A stretch of DNA of 41,169 nucleotides from CAZPQV01 sp964588705 (GTDB taxonomy: Bacteria; Bacteroidota; Bacteroidia; Flavobacteriales; Weeksellaceae): positions 1-41,169 of the forward strand of contig CAZPQV010000017.1 of NCBI GenBank assembly GCA_964588705.1, read 5' to 3'. Shown here in pieces: positions 6,500 to 14,393 of the stretch. The notes beneath the pieces are model-generated. The model saw only the letters and a program-made list of their open reading frames with translations, was not told the origin of the DNA and ran no database searches. A program made the translations under genes and the position numbers. Position 1 is the stretch's first letter. The number at the start of each line of letters is the position of its first letter.

Positions 6500-7396
6500 C
6501 TACTTCATTAAATAGTTTTCATAAATGAGGAAAACAAAGCTTAACATCCATAAAATAATGGTAATCTGAATATAGCGATCTTTATACACTATTTTGGTTG
6601 GCGACTCGGTTTTATTATAAACTAAAGTCTGCTGCAAATACCGCAGGAACGCAAAGACAACAAATATGAATGTATAAAATATTTTTCTTCCAAATTTTTC
6701 CTGAACTTCCGGCTGCACGGTGTACATGAGATAGGAAATAATTCCGATAGTTACCGAAATCGAAAGTGCAATATCCGCAAACTGCACGTTGTATCCATCT
6801 AAAGCTCTTCTTGTTCTACCCGAAATCTGTGCATTAATCAATTCACCTCTTCTTTTACCCAAAGCTAAAACGAGTGCCAAAATGAAGGTAAGGATTATCG
6901 CCCACTGCGAAATCGGAATTCCAGTTGCGTAACCACCTGCCATTATTCTGAGGACGAATCCAATGGCAATGATGCATACATCGATTATCGCAACATGTTT
7001 TAAACGGAATGTGTAAAATAGATTCATCACAAAGTAAAGACCGATGATGACTGCAAATTTCCAAATGTTGATATTAAAATAATATTCTCCAAATACAAAA
7101 AGTAATCCCACTAAAAGCAGCAGCAAAATGAAAATAACAATGGCTGATGGTTTCGAAATCGCTCCACTTGCCAAAGGACGGTTTTTCTTTTCAGGATGCT
7201 TTCGGTCGGATTCAATATCCGAGTAATCGTTGATGATATAGATGGAACTCGATATAAACGAAAAAACGAAAAACGCATAAACACTCTGCAGAAACAGATT
7301 ACCGTCGATAAATTTTCCCGAAAAAAATAGAGGCAGAAATACAAACAGGTTTTTCACCCATTGTTCAACTCTGAGAAGTTTAAGGTATTTCGTCAT
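6500..7396 (-). CDS. UbiA-family polyprenyl-phosphate phosphoribosyltransferase (Rv3806c-like)
   Basis: A membrane prenyltransferase-fold protein of 298 residues with about eight to nine hydrophobic helices. The first Asp-rich motif is N56-D57-YS-D60-IES-D64, followed by RKHPEKKNRPLASG, which is the pattern of the mycobacterial DPPR synthase rather than of quinone- or heme-type UbiA proteins. The family moves phosphoribose from PRPP to decaprenyl phosphate. It is the first gene of the operon. The longer frame to 7420 would begin with TTG, so I use the ATG at 7396, which begins MTKYLKLLRVEQWVKN as in homologues. The polyprenyl diphosphate synthase at 25233 could supply the lipid precursor, but the native acceptor is most likely undecaprenyl phosphate. 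Confidence 0.9.
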   Translation of the reverse strand: MTKYLKLLRVEQWVKNLFVFLPLFFSGKFIDGNLFLQSVYAFFVFSFISSSIYIINDYSDIESDRKHPEKKNRPLASGAISKPSAIVIFILLLLLVGLLFVFGEYYFNINIWKFAVIIGLYFVMNLFYTFRLKHVAIIDVCIIAIGFVLRIMAGGYATGIPISQWAIILTFILALVLALGKRRGELINAQISGRTRRALDGYNVQFADIALSISVTIGIISYLMYTVQPEVQEKFGRKIFYTFIFVVFAFLRYLQQTLVYNKTESPTKIVYKDRYIQITIILWMLSFVFLIYENYLMK

Positions 7397-7478
7397 TAAT
7401 GTGTTTAAATTCAGTAACAAAAATACATAATTATTTGCGAAAAATTTTCACATTATTTCGTGATCTCCAACAAACAGA

Positions 7479-7501
7479 AAACCGCCTTTTGAAGGCGGTT
7501 T
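7479..7501 (-). terminator. Terminator of the lipocalin/ompA operon
   Basis: AAACCGCCTT and AAGGCGGTTT form a 10-bp stem with a 3-nt loop, 26 bp after the OmpA stop. Flanking T/A bases make bidirectional action possible. Confidence 0.85.
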
Positions 7502-7526
7502 CCATTTATTTATAGTTTAATTTGAT

Positions 7527-8225
7527 TTAGTGCTGAATTTCCTGTTGAGCATCTTTAATCATCTCTTCATTTGCAGTAATTGCAAATTCCACACGTCTGT
7601 TCTGTGCTCTTCCTGCATCTGTTTCGTTAGAAGCAACAGGTTCTTTCTCACCCAATCCCATTGTAAACATTCTGCTTGAAGCTACTCCTTTAGAAATCAG
7701 ATAGCTCTTTACAGAAGCTGCTCTTCTTTCAGAAAGTCCCTGGTTGTACTCGTCAGTTCCTCTGCTGTCCGTATGTCCGTAGATATTGATATTCGTATCA
7801 GGATTATTTTTTAGAACTTCAGAAAGTTTATCAAGGTTTGCTTTTGCTGTAGGTGTAAGATCAGACTTGTCGAATGCAAAGTTTACGATGCTTTCAGGTA
7901 AAGTAACTTTAATACCTTCTCCTACTCTTTCAACTTCTGCACCTGGCAAAGTTTCTTTAATTTCTTTAGCCTGCTTATCCATTTTGGCACCGATAACATT
8001 ACCAACAACGCCACCAACAACACCACCAAGAACTGCTCCCTGAGGTGCGTTACCTCCTTTTCCTACATTATTACCCAAAACACCTCCAATTACTGCTCCT
8101 GCAGCGGCTCCAATTACGGTTCCCTTCTGTTGGTTGTTTGCGTTTTGCACTGCCTCACAGCTCGTTAATACCAAAGCTGATGAAAAAAGCAATGCTCCAA
8201 TGTTTGTCTTATTAAAAAGTTTCAT
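7527..8225 (-). CDS. OmpA-family lipoprotein with glycine-zipper domain
   Basis: A 232-residue outer-membrane lipoprotein. The signal peptide ends in the lipobox LTSC (Cys23). A glycine-zipper segment follows (about 37-80, GAAAGAVIGGVLGNNVGKGG), then the OmpA C-terminal peptidoglycan-binding domain (about 110-218) with FAFDKSDLT, NINIYGHTDSRG and the RRVEF end. The architecture is the YiaD-like one: it probably links the outer membrane to peptidoglycan. It lies 25 bp after the lipocalin-like gene and shares its transcript. No beta-barrel domain is present. Confidence 0.93.
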   Translation of the reverse strand: MKLFNKTNIGALLFSSALVLTSCEAVQNANNQQKGTVIGAAAGAVIGGVLGNNVGKGGNAPQGAVLGGVVGGVVGNVIGAKMDKQAKEIKETLPGAEVERVGEGIKVTLPESIVNFAFDKSDLTPTAKANLDKLSEVLKNNPDTNINIYGHTDSRGTDEYNQGLSERRAASVKSYLISKGVASSRMFTMGLGEKEPVASNETDAGRAQNRRVEFAITANEEMIKDAQQEIQH

Positions 8226-8250
8226 ATTTAGATTTTTATTGAATTAAAAA

Positions 8251-8730
8251 TTATTGTGCTGCTGTTCTTTGGAAATTGTAAACCACTCTCAGATTTCTTC
8301 CGTCAACAGGAATATTCTGCTCAAGGCTGAACTGGTCCGTTGTCTGATTAATCAGTCTAAGTGCATATCCCGAAACAACTGCTTTTGCTTTTACACCTTC
8401 CTGTAGTTTTTTGAATTTGAAAGTATCTCCATTCTCAACGTGAAAACTAATTGGTTGCGTTAAAGAAGGACACGCTCCGTCACCATCCAAAGTATAAGAG
8501 CCGGTGTTGTTGTTTGGAATAAGCTTCCAATGGCTTCCAACGAAACACTGTGCATCCGCACCTTCATCGAAAGGTTTTACAATATATCCTTTATCGTAAT
8601 TCACTGAGGTCATTTCCCAGTCGCCTTTCAGTTTTAGAAATTCTGCTCTGTTTTGTTGTGCAGTTTTTGCTGTAGAACAGGAAACGGTAAGTGCGGCACC
8701 GATAATTCCTGCAAGTAAAACATTTTTCAT
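8251..8730 (-). CDS. Lipocalin-like lipoprotein
   Basis: A 159-residue lipoprotein with signal peptide and lipobox TVSC (Cys18). The mature part starts with a helix and LKGDWEMTSV, the usual opening of lipocalin-like domains of Bacteroidota, and goes on with alternating beta-strand sequence and two cysteines (QCF, ACPS) that may form a disulfide. The ligand is unknown. It is first in a two-gene unit with the OmpA lipoprotein, so a role in the cell envelope is likely. The family call rests on the KGDW/WEMTSV opening and the size. Confidence 0.7.
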   Translation of the reverse strand: MKNVLLAGIIGAALTVSCSTAKTAQQNRAEFLKLKGDWEMTSVNYDKGYIVKPFDEGADAQCFVGSHWKLIPNNNTGSYTLDGDGACPSLTQPISFHVENGDTFKFKKLQEGVKAKAVVSGYALRLINQTTDQFSLEQNIPVDGRNLRVVYNFQRTAAQ

Positions 8731-8796
8731 AACGTTGTTTTTTGACTTATGATTTAATAATATTCAAAACCGTGCCATATTTATGAAGTTACAAAA

Positions 8797-8819
8797 AAAG
8801 TCCGATAAATTCGGACTTT
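8797..8819 (-). terminator. Terminator of the WbqC/S8 protease unit
   Basis: AAAGTCCGA (8797-8805) and TCGGACTTT (8811-8819) form a perfect 9-bp stem followed by seven T on the minus strand, 25 bp after the protease stop. Confidence 0.88.
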
Positions 8820-8844
8820 CATTCTATTTTAAGTAAAATTTAAA

Positions 8845-10584
8845 TTACTTTCTTCTTACCGGATATTTTTTTACAGTTGTAGATTTCTTCTTCACTGCGG
8901 TGGATTTTCTCAGCGGGGCTTTTGTTATAGCCGGAGCTTTATAAAAATTTGTAAATGCATACTCCGCAGCTTTTCTTAAATCCATTACACCACCTGCTCT
9001 CGAGATAAGATCGAAACGGTTGTTGGTATTGGTCGGCAACATCGCATTAATCGTAGATTTATTTGCTGTATTTACCAAGGACTCAATAATCTGTGCCGGA
9101 GTAAGATTTGGCATGTATGCTAAAAGCACTGCTGCTCCTCCTGCTACCACTGGCGATGCCATTGAAGTTCCCTGATTGTATTTGTATTTCGCATCAGGTA
9201 CCGGTGCATAAATATCATGTCCCGGTGCAAAAATATCTACCATTTTTCCATTGAAGTTTGAGAAACTTGCTCTAAGGAATTCAGGATCTTTTGTGCTTGC
9301 ACCAACCACAATCATGTTGTTGATGAACGGTTTTTCATCGGCAACATTTTTAAAATTGGATGGAAAATATTGGTGTTCAGCAATATCTTCATTTTCGTTT
9401 CCGGCTGCTTTTACCAATAACACACCTTTACTTTCCGCGTATTTAAAGGCATCCCAAACCACATTCTTTCCAGGAGAAACCGGCTTACCAAAACTCATAT
9501 TCAGAATTTTAGCGCCGTTGTCAACTGCATAACGTATGGAGTTTGCTACGTCTTTATCTCTTTCGTCACCATCAGGAACGGTTCTTACCGTCATAATTTT
9601 TGCAACTTTATAAGCTACACCATACTGATTTTCAGTTCCTTGAGGGTATCCTGCGATAATACCGGCAACGTGCGTTCCGTGCTCAGCATCAGGACCTTCG
9701 TAATGGTTGTTACCATAGTGCTTTTCAGAATAGTTTTCGTAATCGTCGCCTACTAATTCTGCTCTAGGATCAAAATCAAGGTTGTATTGTTTTGTTGCTT
9801 GCGGACCATAATAATCCAAAGCTTCCTTCATTTGTTCTTTAAGGTTTTTCTCAACCTCAACCGCAGGTTTTCCGGCAAAACTAGGATCTGAAGAAATACT
9901 CATCAAAACCTGTGCTGCCATTGCTTCATCTTGATTTGTCGGTTTAATTCCTGCAAGATTTTCTTTGGTTAAAGTTCTGCCGTTAAGCATTTTCATCATC
10001 GTTGGAATCAAACTTTGGATTTTTGTGTAAAGCTGATTTCCCTGTTGTGCTTCGGTCAGTTTTTTTGTGAAAATCTCTTTAGATTTCATATACATTGCAA
10101 ACTCTTCCGGCATTTTTGCCTGATTTGCTTTGTTTTCAACAGAGTTGGCACCTTCGAAAAGTGGTTTGTATTTTTTCACCACTCTTGTTACCTCCATATT
10201 GTCAACGTCGATATCGCCTTTCTTGCTACCCATAAAATTCCATCCATGGATATCGTCGATGTAACCGTTTCCGTCGTCATCTTTTCCGTTGCCCGGAACT
10301 TCATTTGGATTTCTCCACATATTTTTCAAAAGTCCGGGATGGTCCACTTCAACACCGCTGTCTAAAACACCTACGACAACCGTTTTAGGTTTCAATCCTT
10401 TCGATTCAAGATATTTGTACGCATTTTGAGTATTTACTCCATAAACGTTGGTCGCTGAGAAATCTTTGTGATACCACGTCATTAAATCTTTATCCTTCAT
10501 TGGATCCAAGGCAACAGCTTCTGTCTGCGCAGAGAACCAACCAAATCCTACAAGAAACGCTGCAGAAATAAACAGTTTTTTCAT
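8845..10584 (-). CDS. Secreted S8 (subtilisin-like) serine protease
   Basis: A 579-residue protease with a signal peptide (MKKLFISAAFLVGFGWFSA). The catalytic triad is Asp75 (VLDSGVEV), His302 (HGTHVAG) and Ser474 (GTSMASP), with the oxyanion Asn in KAAGNENED. About 225 residues separate Asp and His where a minimal subtilisin has some 30, so there is a large, mostly helical and Lys-rich insert (about 125-290). The C-terminus is short and very basic (KKKSTTVKKYPVRRK) with no recognisable type 9 secretion sorting domain. It follows the WbqC gene by 6 bp. It is probably periplasmic or exported; the substrate is unknown. Confidence 0.93.
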   Translation of the reverse strand: MKKLFISAAFLVGFGWFSAQTEAVALDPMKDKDLMTWYHKDFSATNVYGVNTQNAYKYLESKGLKPKTVVVGVLDSGVEVDHPGLLKNMWRNPNEVPGNGKDDDGNGYIDDIHGWNFMGSKKGDIDVDNMEVTRVVKKYKPLFEGANSVENKANQAKMPEEFAMYMKSKEIFTKKLTEAQQGNQLYTKIQSLIPTMMKMLNGRTLTKENLAGIKPTNQDEAMAAQVLMSISSDPSFAGKPAVEVEKNLKEQMKEALDYYGPQATKQYNLDFDPRAELVGDDYENYSEKHYGNNHYEGPDAEHGTHVAGIIAGYPQGTENQYGVAYKVAKIMTVRTVPDGDERDKDVANSIRYAVDNGAKILNMSFGKPVSPGKNVVWDAFKYAESKGVLLVKAAGNENEDIAEHQYFPSNFKNVADEKPFINNMIVVGASTKDPEFLRASFSNFNGKMVDIFAPGHDIYAPVPDAKYKYNQGTSMASPVVAGGAAVLLAYMPNLTPAQIIESLVNTANKSTINAMLPTNTNNRFDLISRAGGVMDLRKAAEYAFTNFYKAPAITKAPLRKSTAVKKKSTTVKKYPVRRK

Positions 10585-10590
10585 ATTTTG

Positions 10591-11205
10591 TTATAAATTG
10601 ATATTAATATTTTTTATATAAGTTAAACTTTCAGGCCCTTTGTTACAAAGCAAATCGAGAATTGATAAATCCTTCATAAAACCATGTTTATCTGAAAATG
10701 TCTGATAATATTCTTCCATTTCAAACTCCGACTCCTGTTTTGCTGAGAATTTTTCTCTCATGTCTGTTTCTTCAGGCAATTTGATATATTCATTATTCAA
10801 AGAATATGCCTTTTCTGTTTTCAGGATTTCAAGAATAATTCTTAATGCTTCCAGATTAAATTTTAACAGTGATTTTTCCTCTGAATCATAGATCTTTTTC
10901 AGCCGGTCTTCATAAAATTCAAAGTAAGGCGAACTTTGATAAGCGGTTCTTATAGACTTCCAGTGAAGGTTTTGCCAGTCTTCTGCGTAAGAGATTTCAA
11001 TTTCGTTCAATACTCTTTTTCCGGTATGTTTTATAGGAATAATAAGTGAAAGTTTTCCGTTAGCACCGTAAATATTGGTTCGGTTACGGTAAGTCTGTTT
11101 TGGGAAATGTTCAAACTGCTCAAATAAGATTTCAGTTTCATCATTCAAAAAAACCGAAAACCATGAAATGGGCGGAAGGTAAAATATGGGTAATAATACT
11201 TTCAT
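10591..11205 (-). CDS. WbqC-family protein
   Basis: A 204-residue cytoplasmic protein of the WbqC-like family, recognised by the N-terminal LLPIFYLPPISWFSVFLND, the FPKQTYRNRTNIYGANG segment, LIIPI and the W-K-S-I-R-x-A-Y-x-x-S-P-Y/F-F-x-F-Y-E block near the middle. Members are found in O-antigen clusters and, in Flavobacteriia, typically next to lepB, as here. The biochemical role is not settled. It is transcribed with the S8 protease, downstream of a terminator that separates it from lepB. Confidence 0.88.
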   Translation of the reverse strand: MKVLLPIFYLPPISWFSVFLNDETEILFEQFEHFPKQTYRNRTNIYGANGKLSLIIPIKHTGKRVLNEIEISYAEDWQNLHWKSIRTAYQSSPYFEFYEDRLKKIYDSEEKSLLKFNLEALRIILEILKTEKAYSLNNEYIKLPEETDMREKFSAKQESEFEMEEYYQTFSDKHGFMKDLSILDLLCNKGPESLTYIKNININL

Positions 11206-11235
11206 TAATATTTAGACATTGTTTTAATTCAAAAA

Positions 11236-11254
11236 AACGGGCAAAACGCCCGTT
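11236..11254 (-). terminator. Terminator of lepB
   Basis: AACGGGC (11236-11242) and GCCCGTT (11248-11254) with loop AAAAC are followed by seven T-equivalents on the minus strand. It sits 33 bp after the lepB stop and before the WbqC start. Confidence 0.85.
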
Positions 11255-11286
11255 CTATATTATAATAAATCAAAATTGCGTTATGA

Positions 11287-12954
11287 TTATTCTTCTTTTT
11301 TCCTGAAAATTTTTACGAAATAATCCCATCCGAAAAACAAAACAAGGATTAAAACCGCCACCCACCAGTACGAAGTTTTGTGAAGTTCGCCAGTATTGGT
11401 TCCTTTGAACATCCTGTCCCAACGCACTTTAAACGGCGCCTGATAACTCGAACCTGTATCTGCAAACGCGCCCTGAAGACTCATCCAGGTGAACATCGGT
11501 TTTCCAACGATGTGTGTTTCCGGAACGAAGCCAAAATACCTTCCGTCCAAAGAAGCATCACGGTTATCACCAATCATCATATAATAATCGTATTTGATGG
11601 TGTACTGATTGGTTTCCTGTCCGTTGATGAAAAATTTTCCGGTTTTGTTTTCAAAAGTATTGCCTTCGTAAACGGAAATCAGTCTTTCATAAGTTGGTAA
11701 ATTTTCCGGTGTAAGTGTAATCACATCTCCCTTTTTCGGAATCTGAAGTGGTCCGTACCAATCCGTATTCCAAGGTTTATTAATCGGGAAAATACTAGAT
11801 GAAACATTTACTTTTTCTGAAGGAACGGCATATCCATACTGATCTCTAACCAGCTGTCCGTCTGCCGTTAATGGATATTTATTCAGTGCTGCTCTTCCCT
11901 GCTGATCAACAACCTCTTCCATTGAAATCACCTGTGGAAGTTCTTTAATTTCTTTGGCAGTTTTATCTGTAAGACCCTGGAAATTGTATAAAAATCCGTT
12001 TTGAGTCTGAAGTTCTTCCACAGGAAGGAATCCGTAAATTTCATAAAGAGCAGGAACGTCCAATTGCGAACCAGTTGCAACCGTATAAGCGTGCTGAACT
12101 TCAGCATCGCCCATTCTTACTTCCGGTTTTCCGTTGATAAACATTTTTCCGGCTTTGAACTCAATGACATCTCCGGGTTGCGCTGCCAGTCTTTTTACGT
12201 AAGGGTCTTTTCTGTCAATCGCAACGTGAACTGAATCATCTGGATAATTGAATACTACGATGTCATTTCTCTCCGGTTTTTCCCAACCCGGAAAACGGAA
12301 ATATGGCAGTTTTACAGCTTCCACATACGATTTTGGATCGTCTTTCGGATTGCCTTTCATTCCGGTATCTTTTATCGTTCCCTGTAAAAAAGGAATTGCC
12401 AAAGGACGCATTGGCATTCTGAAACCGTAGTTCAGCTTATTTACAAAAAGGAAATCTCCCACAAGCATCGTTCTTTCCATTGAACCTGTCGGAATACCGA
12501 AAGGCTGTGTCATAAACACGTGAATAATCGTTGCAAAAACTACCGCAAACGTAATAGAGCCAAGGAAAGTTTCTTTCTTTTTTTCAGGTTCCTCGCCCGG
12601 TAATAAAAATTCAGGCTCAGCGATTTCTACATCTTTACCGTAGTTAACAGTTGCCATATAAATGAACGGCAGAAATATCGTCAGGAGTTTTTGAACCAAT
12701 GTGTTCTTACCAAATTTATCCATCAGGAAAAGATGGAAAACCGTCATCATAATCGGTCCGACAATCGGCAGATAAGACAAAATTGTCCACCATTTCGAAT
12801 GATTGGTTTCTTTTAGAACAATATAATAATTATAAAAAGGGACGAAAGCTAAAAGCGGATTGTATCCCATTTTTTTGAAAAGTTTCCAGGTGGAAATTCC
12901 CATCAATACAGAAAGGATGAGAACATAACCGGTATAAATAACGAAATAATTCAT
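11287..12954 (-). CDS. lepB: Signal peptidase I, long Bacteroidota form
   Basis: A 555-residue membrane peptidase that removes Sec signal peptides. An N-terminal hydrophobic domain (about 1-105, several helices, DUF5684-like) precedes the peptidase core. Catalytic Ser158 is in PTGSMERTM and Lys254 in YVKRLAAQPGD; box E is GDNRDASLDGRYFG (from 462). About 200 residues of extra sequence separate boxes D and E, and a C-terminal helix (SYWWVAVLILVLFFGWDYF) closes the protein. The length is more than twice that of minimal enzymes but usual for Flavobacteriia. It belongs to the conserved parA-parB-DUF5683-dapB-lepB order. Confidence 0.95.
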   Translation of the reverse strand: MNYFVIYTGYVLILSVLMGISTWKLFKKMGYNPLLAFVPFYNYYIVLKETNHSKWWTILSYLPIVGPIMMTVFHLFLMDKFGKNTLVQKLLTIFLPFIYMATVNYGKDVEIAEPEFLLPGEEPEKKKETFLGSITFAVVFATIIHVFMTQPFGIPTGSMERTMLVGDFLFVNKLNYGFRMPMRPLAIPFLQGTIKDTGMKGNPKDDPKSYVEAVKLPYFRFPGWEKPERNDIVVFNYPDDSVHVAIDRKDPYVKRLAAQPGDVIEFKAGKMFINGKPEVRMGDAEVQHAYTVATGSQLDVPALYEIYGFLPVEELQTQNGFLYNFQGLTDKTAKEIKELPQVISMEEVVDQQGRAALNKYPLTADGQLVRDQYGYAVPSEKVNVSSSIFPINKPWNTDWYGPLQIPKKGDVITLTPENLPTYERLISVYEGNTFENKTGKFFINGQETNQYTIKYDYYMMIGDNRDASLDGRYFGFVPETHIVGKPMFTWMSLQGAFADTGSSYQAPFKVRWDRMFKGTNTGELHKTSYWWVAVLILVLFFGWDYFVKIFRKKEE

Positions 12955-12971
12955 ATTATTTTATTTCTGCC

Positions 12972-12996
12972 TTTCTTCACTCGGTTCAGAATGACA
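12972..12996. repeat. Dispersed 'TTCTTCACT..GTTCAGAATGACA' type repeat
   Basis: The 77-bp gap between lepB and dapB holds TTCTTCACTCGGTTCAGAATGACA-like sequence (12972-12996). From memory this word family is scattered through intergenic regions of many Bacteroidota genomes. It lies within one operon-like gene run. Confidence 0.55.
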
Positions 12997-13031
12997 ATTT
13001 CAATCAATTAGTTTATTTTAATAAAAGTTTG

Positions 13032-13733
13032 TTACAGTCCGAGAACATCCTTCATGGTGAAGTTTCCTTTTTTCCCCTGAATCCATTCTGCAGCAATTAC
13101 AGCACCCAAAGCAAATCCGTTTCGGTTGAAAGCCGTGTGCTTTATTTCAATTTCATCTACTTCCGAACGGTAATAGACACTGTGCGTTCCGGGAACTTCG
13201 TCTTCACGGATGGCAAAAATTCCGATTTGGTCATTTTCAGTTTCGTGAAGTTTCCAGGCGTTATATTTTGGATTGTTTTTAATGATTCCTTCAGCAATCG
13301 AAATAGCGGTTCCACTCGGAGCATCTTTCTTGTGCGTGTGATGAATTTCTTCCAGCTGAATACCGTATTCATCAAAGTTCTTCATCAGATTAGCTAACTG
13401 TTCGTTCAATGCAAAAAACAGATTTACGCCCAAACTGAAGTTTGAACCATATAAAAATGCAGAACCTTTTTCCTCTGCGATTTTTTCAACTTCCGGTTTC
13501 TGATGAAGCCAGCCAGTTGTACCGCAAACCACCGGAATATTGTTTTCCAGACAGGTCTTTATATTGTTGAAAGCCACTTCCGGCTGCGAGAATTCAATCA
13601 TCACATCCGGATTGTTTAAGTTTTCTGCGGAAGGCGTTTCATTGAGCCTCGCAACAACTTCGTGACCTCTTTTCGTCGCAATTTCATCAATGATTTTGCC
13701 CATTTTTCCGTAACCGACCAATGCTATTTTCAT
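13032..13733 (-). CDS. dapB: 4-hydroxy-tetrahydrodipicolinate reductase
   Basis: A 233-residue NAD(P)H-dependent enzyme of lysine and diaminopimelate synthesis. The Rossmann glycine motif is GYGKMG (7-12), CGTTGW marks the nucleotide-site loop, and EEIHHTHKKDAPSGTA carries the catalytic His pair and the Lys plus the PSGTA substrate loop. It is shorter than the roughly 270 residues of the E. coli enzyme, as is common in Bacteroidota. It lies 31 bp after the DUF5683 gene. Confidence 0.95.
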   Translation of the reverse strand: MKIALVGYGKMGKIIDEIATKRGHEVVARLNETPSAENLNNPDVMIEFSQPEVAFNNIKTCLENNIPVVCGTTGWLHQKPEVEKIAEEKGSAFLYGSNFSLGVNLFFALNEQLANLMKNFDEYGIQLEEIHHTHKKDAPSGTAISIAEGIIKNNPKYNAWKLHETENDQIGIFAIREDEVPGTHSVYYRSEVDEIEIKHTAFNRNGFALGAVIAAEWIQGKKGNFTMKDVLGL

Positions 13734-13764
13734 ATCGTTTGATTCAGATTTTAACTGAATATTT

Positions 13765-14391
13765 TTAAAATTTATAATTGAAACTCAATCCTGCTTTTGC
13801 CATCTGTTTACCATATTCATCATAGATTACCGTTGGTTTTATGGCTAAATCAGGGTCGTTTCGCTGCTCGTAAAGATGCGCATCAACTACAGCATCCATA
13901 ATGTTTAAAATATAAACCAAACCGGTAACCGCAATCGAATAATCGCGCTGACGCTTCACACGGTCCTGCGTTCTACCAAGTGCTTCTTTGGTAATTCCGG
14001 GAATATCGGAAAATTCGTGTGGCAATCCGTTTAACTCTGCAACGTAAGCATCTCGATAGCGTTTGTATTGCTTGTCGTTCCAAAGCGTGACGCCAACACC
14101 GGTTCCGATGCCTCCCCAAACAATTGGGATTTTCCAGTATTTTCTGTTGTAGTATTGTCCAAGACCGGGCAAAACTGCAGAATATAATCCTGCTTTTGTA
14201 GGGCTGTATTTTGGTTTTACCAACGGAGCATTATCCTCTTCAATTTCTGCAAGAACCTGCACTTCCGACTGTGGTTTTATAGAAATCGTATCCGTTGGAT
14301 GATGTTCTACCTGAATGGTGTCTTTTTTCTCAATCTGCGAAAAAACCGAAGCCGAAACCACAAAAAGGAATATGGAAAATAATTTCTTCAT
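13765..14391 (-). CDS. DUF5683-type exported protein
   Basis: A 208-residue protein with a signal peptide (MKKLFSIFLFVVSASVFSQ). The conserved core is SPTKAGLYSAVLPGLGQYYNRKYWKIPIVWGG with a hydrophobic GIGTGVGVTLW stretch, followed by a second hydrophobic region (SIAVTGLVYILNIMDAVVDAHL). This is the DUF5683 pattern. The function is unknown. It starts 2 bp after parB ends, so it is co-transcribed with parAB, an arrangement conserved in Flavobacteriia and suggestive of an envelope role tied to growth genes (lepB, dapB). Confidence 0.85.
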   Translation of the reverse strand: MKKLFSIFLFVVSASVFSQIEKKDTIQVEHHPTDTISIKPQSEVQVLAEIEEDNAPLVKPKYSPTKAGLYSAVLPGLGQYYNRKYWKIPIVWGGIGTGVGVTLWNDKQYKRYRDAYVAELNGLPHEFSDIPGITKEALGRTQDRVKRQRDYSIAVTGLVYILNIMDAVVDAHLYEQRNDPDLAIKPTVIYDEYGKQMAKAGLSFNYKF

Positions 14392-14393
14392 AT

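Noticed and set aside
7396..7420. Longer UbiA-like protein starting at 7420
   Set aside because: It needs a TTG start and adds residues not seen at the usual family N-terminus; an ATG is available at 7396.
8764..8777. TGGCACGGTTTTGA (minus strand) as sigma-54 promoter of the lipocalin/ompA unit
   Set aside because: The -12 GC is missing and the spacing from the GG is one base short, so the match is too weak to call.
12510..12526. AACACGTGAATAA as a possible parS near parB
   Set aside because: Asymmetric arms and a position within lepB; no second copy nearby.
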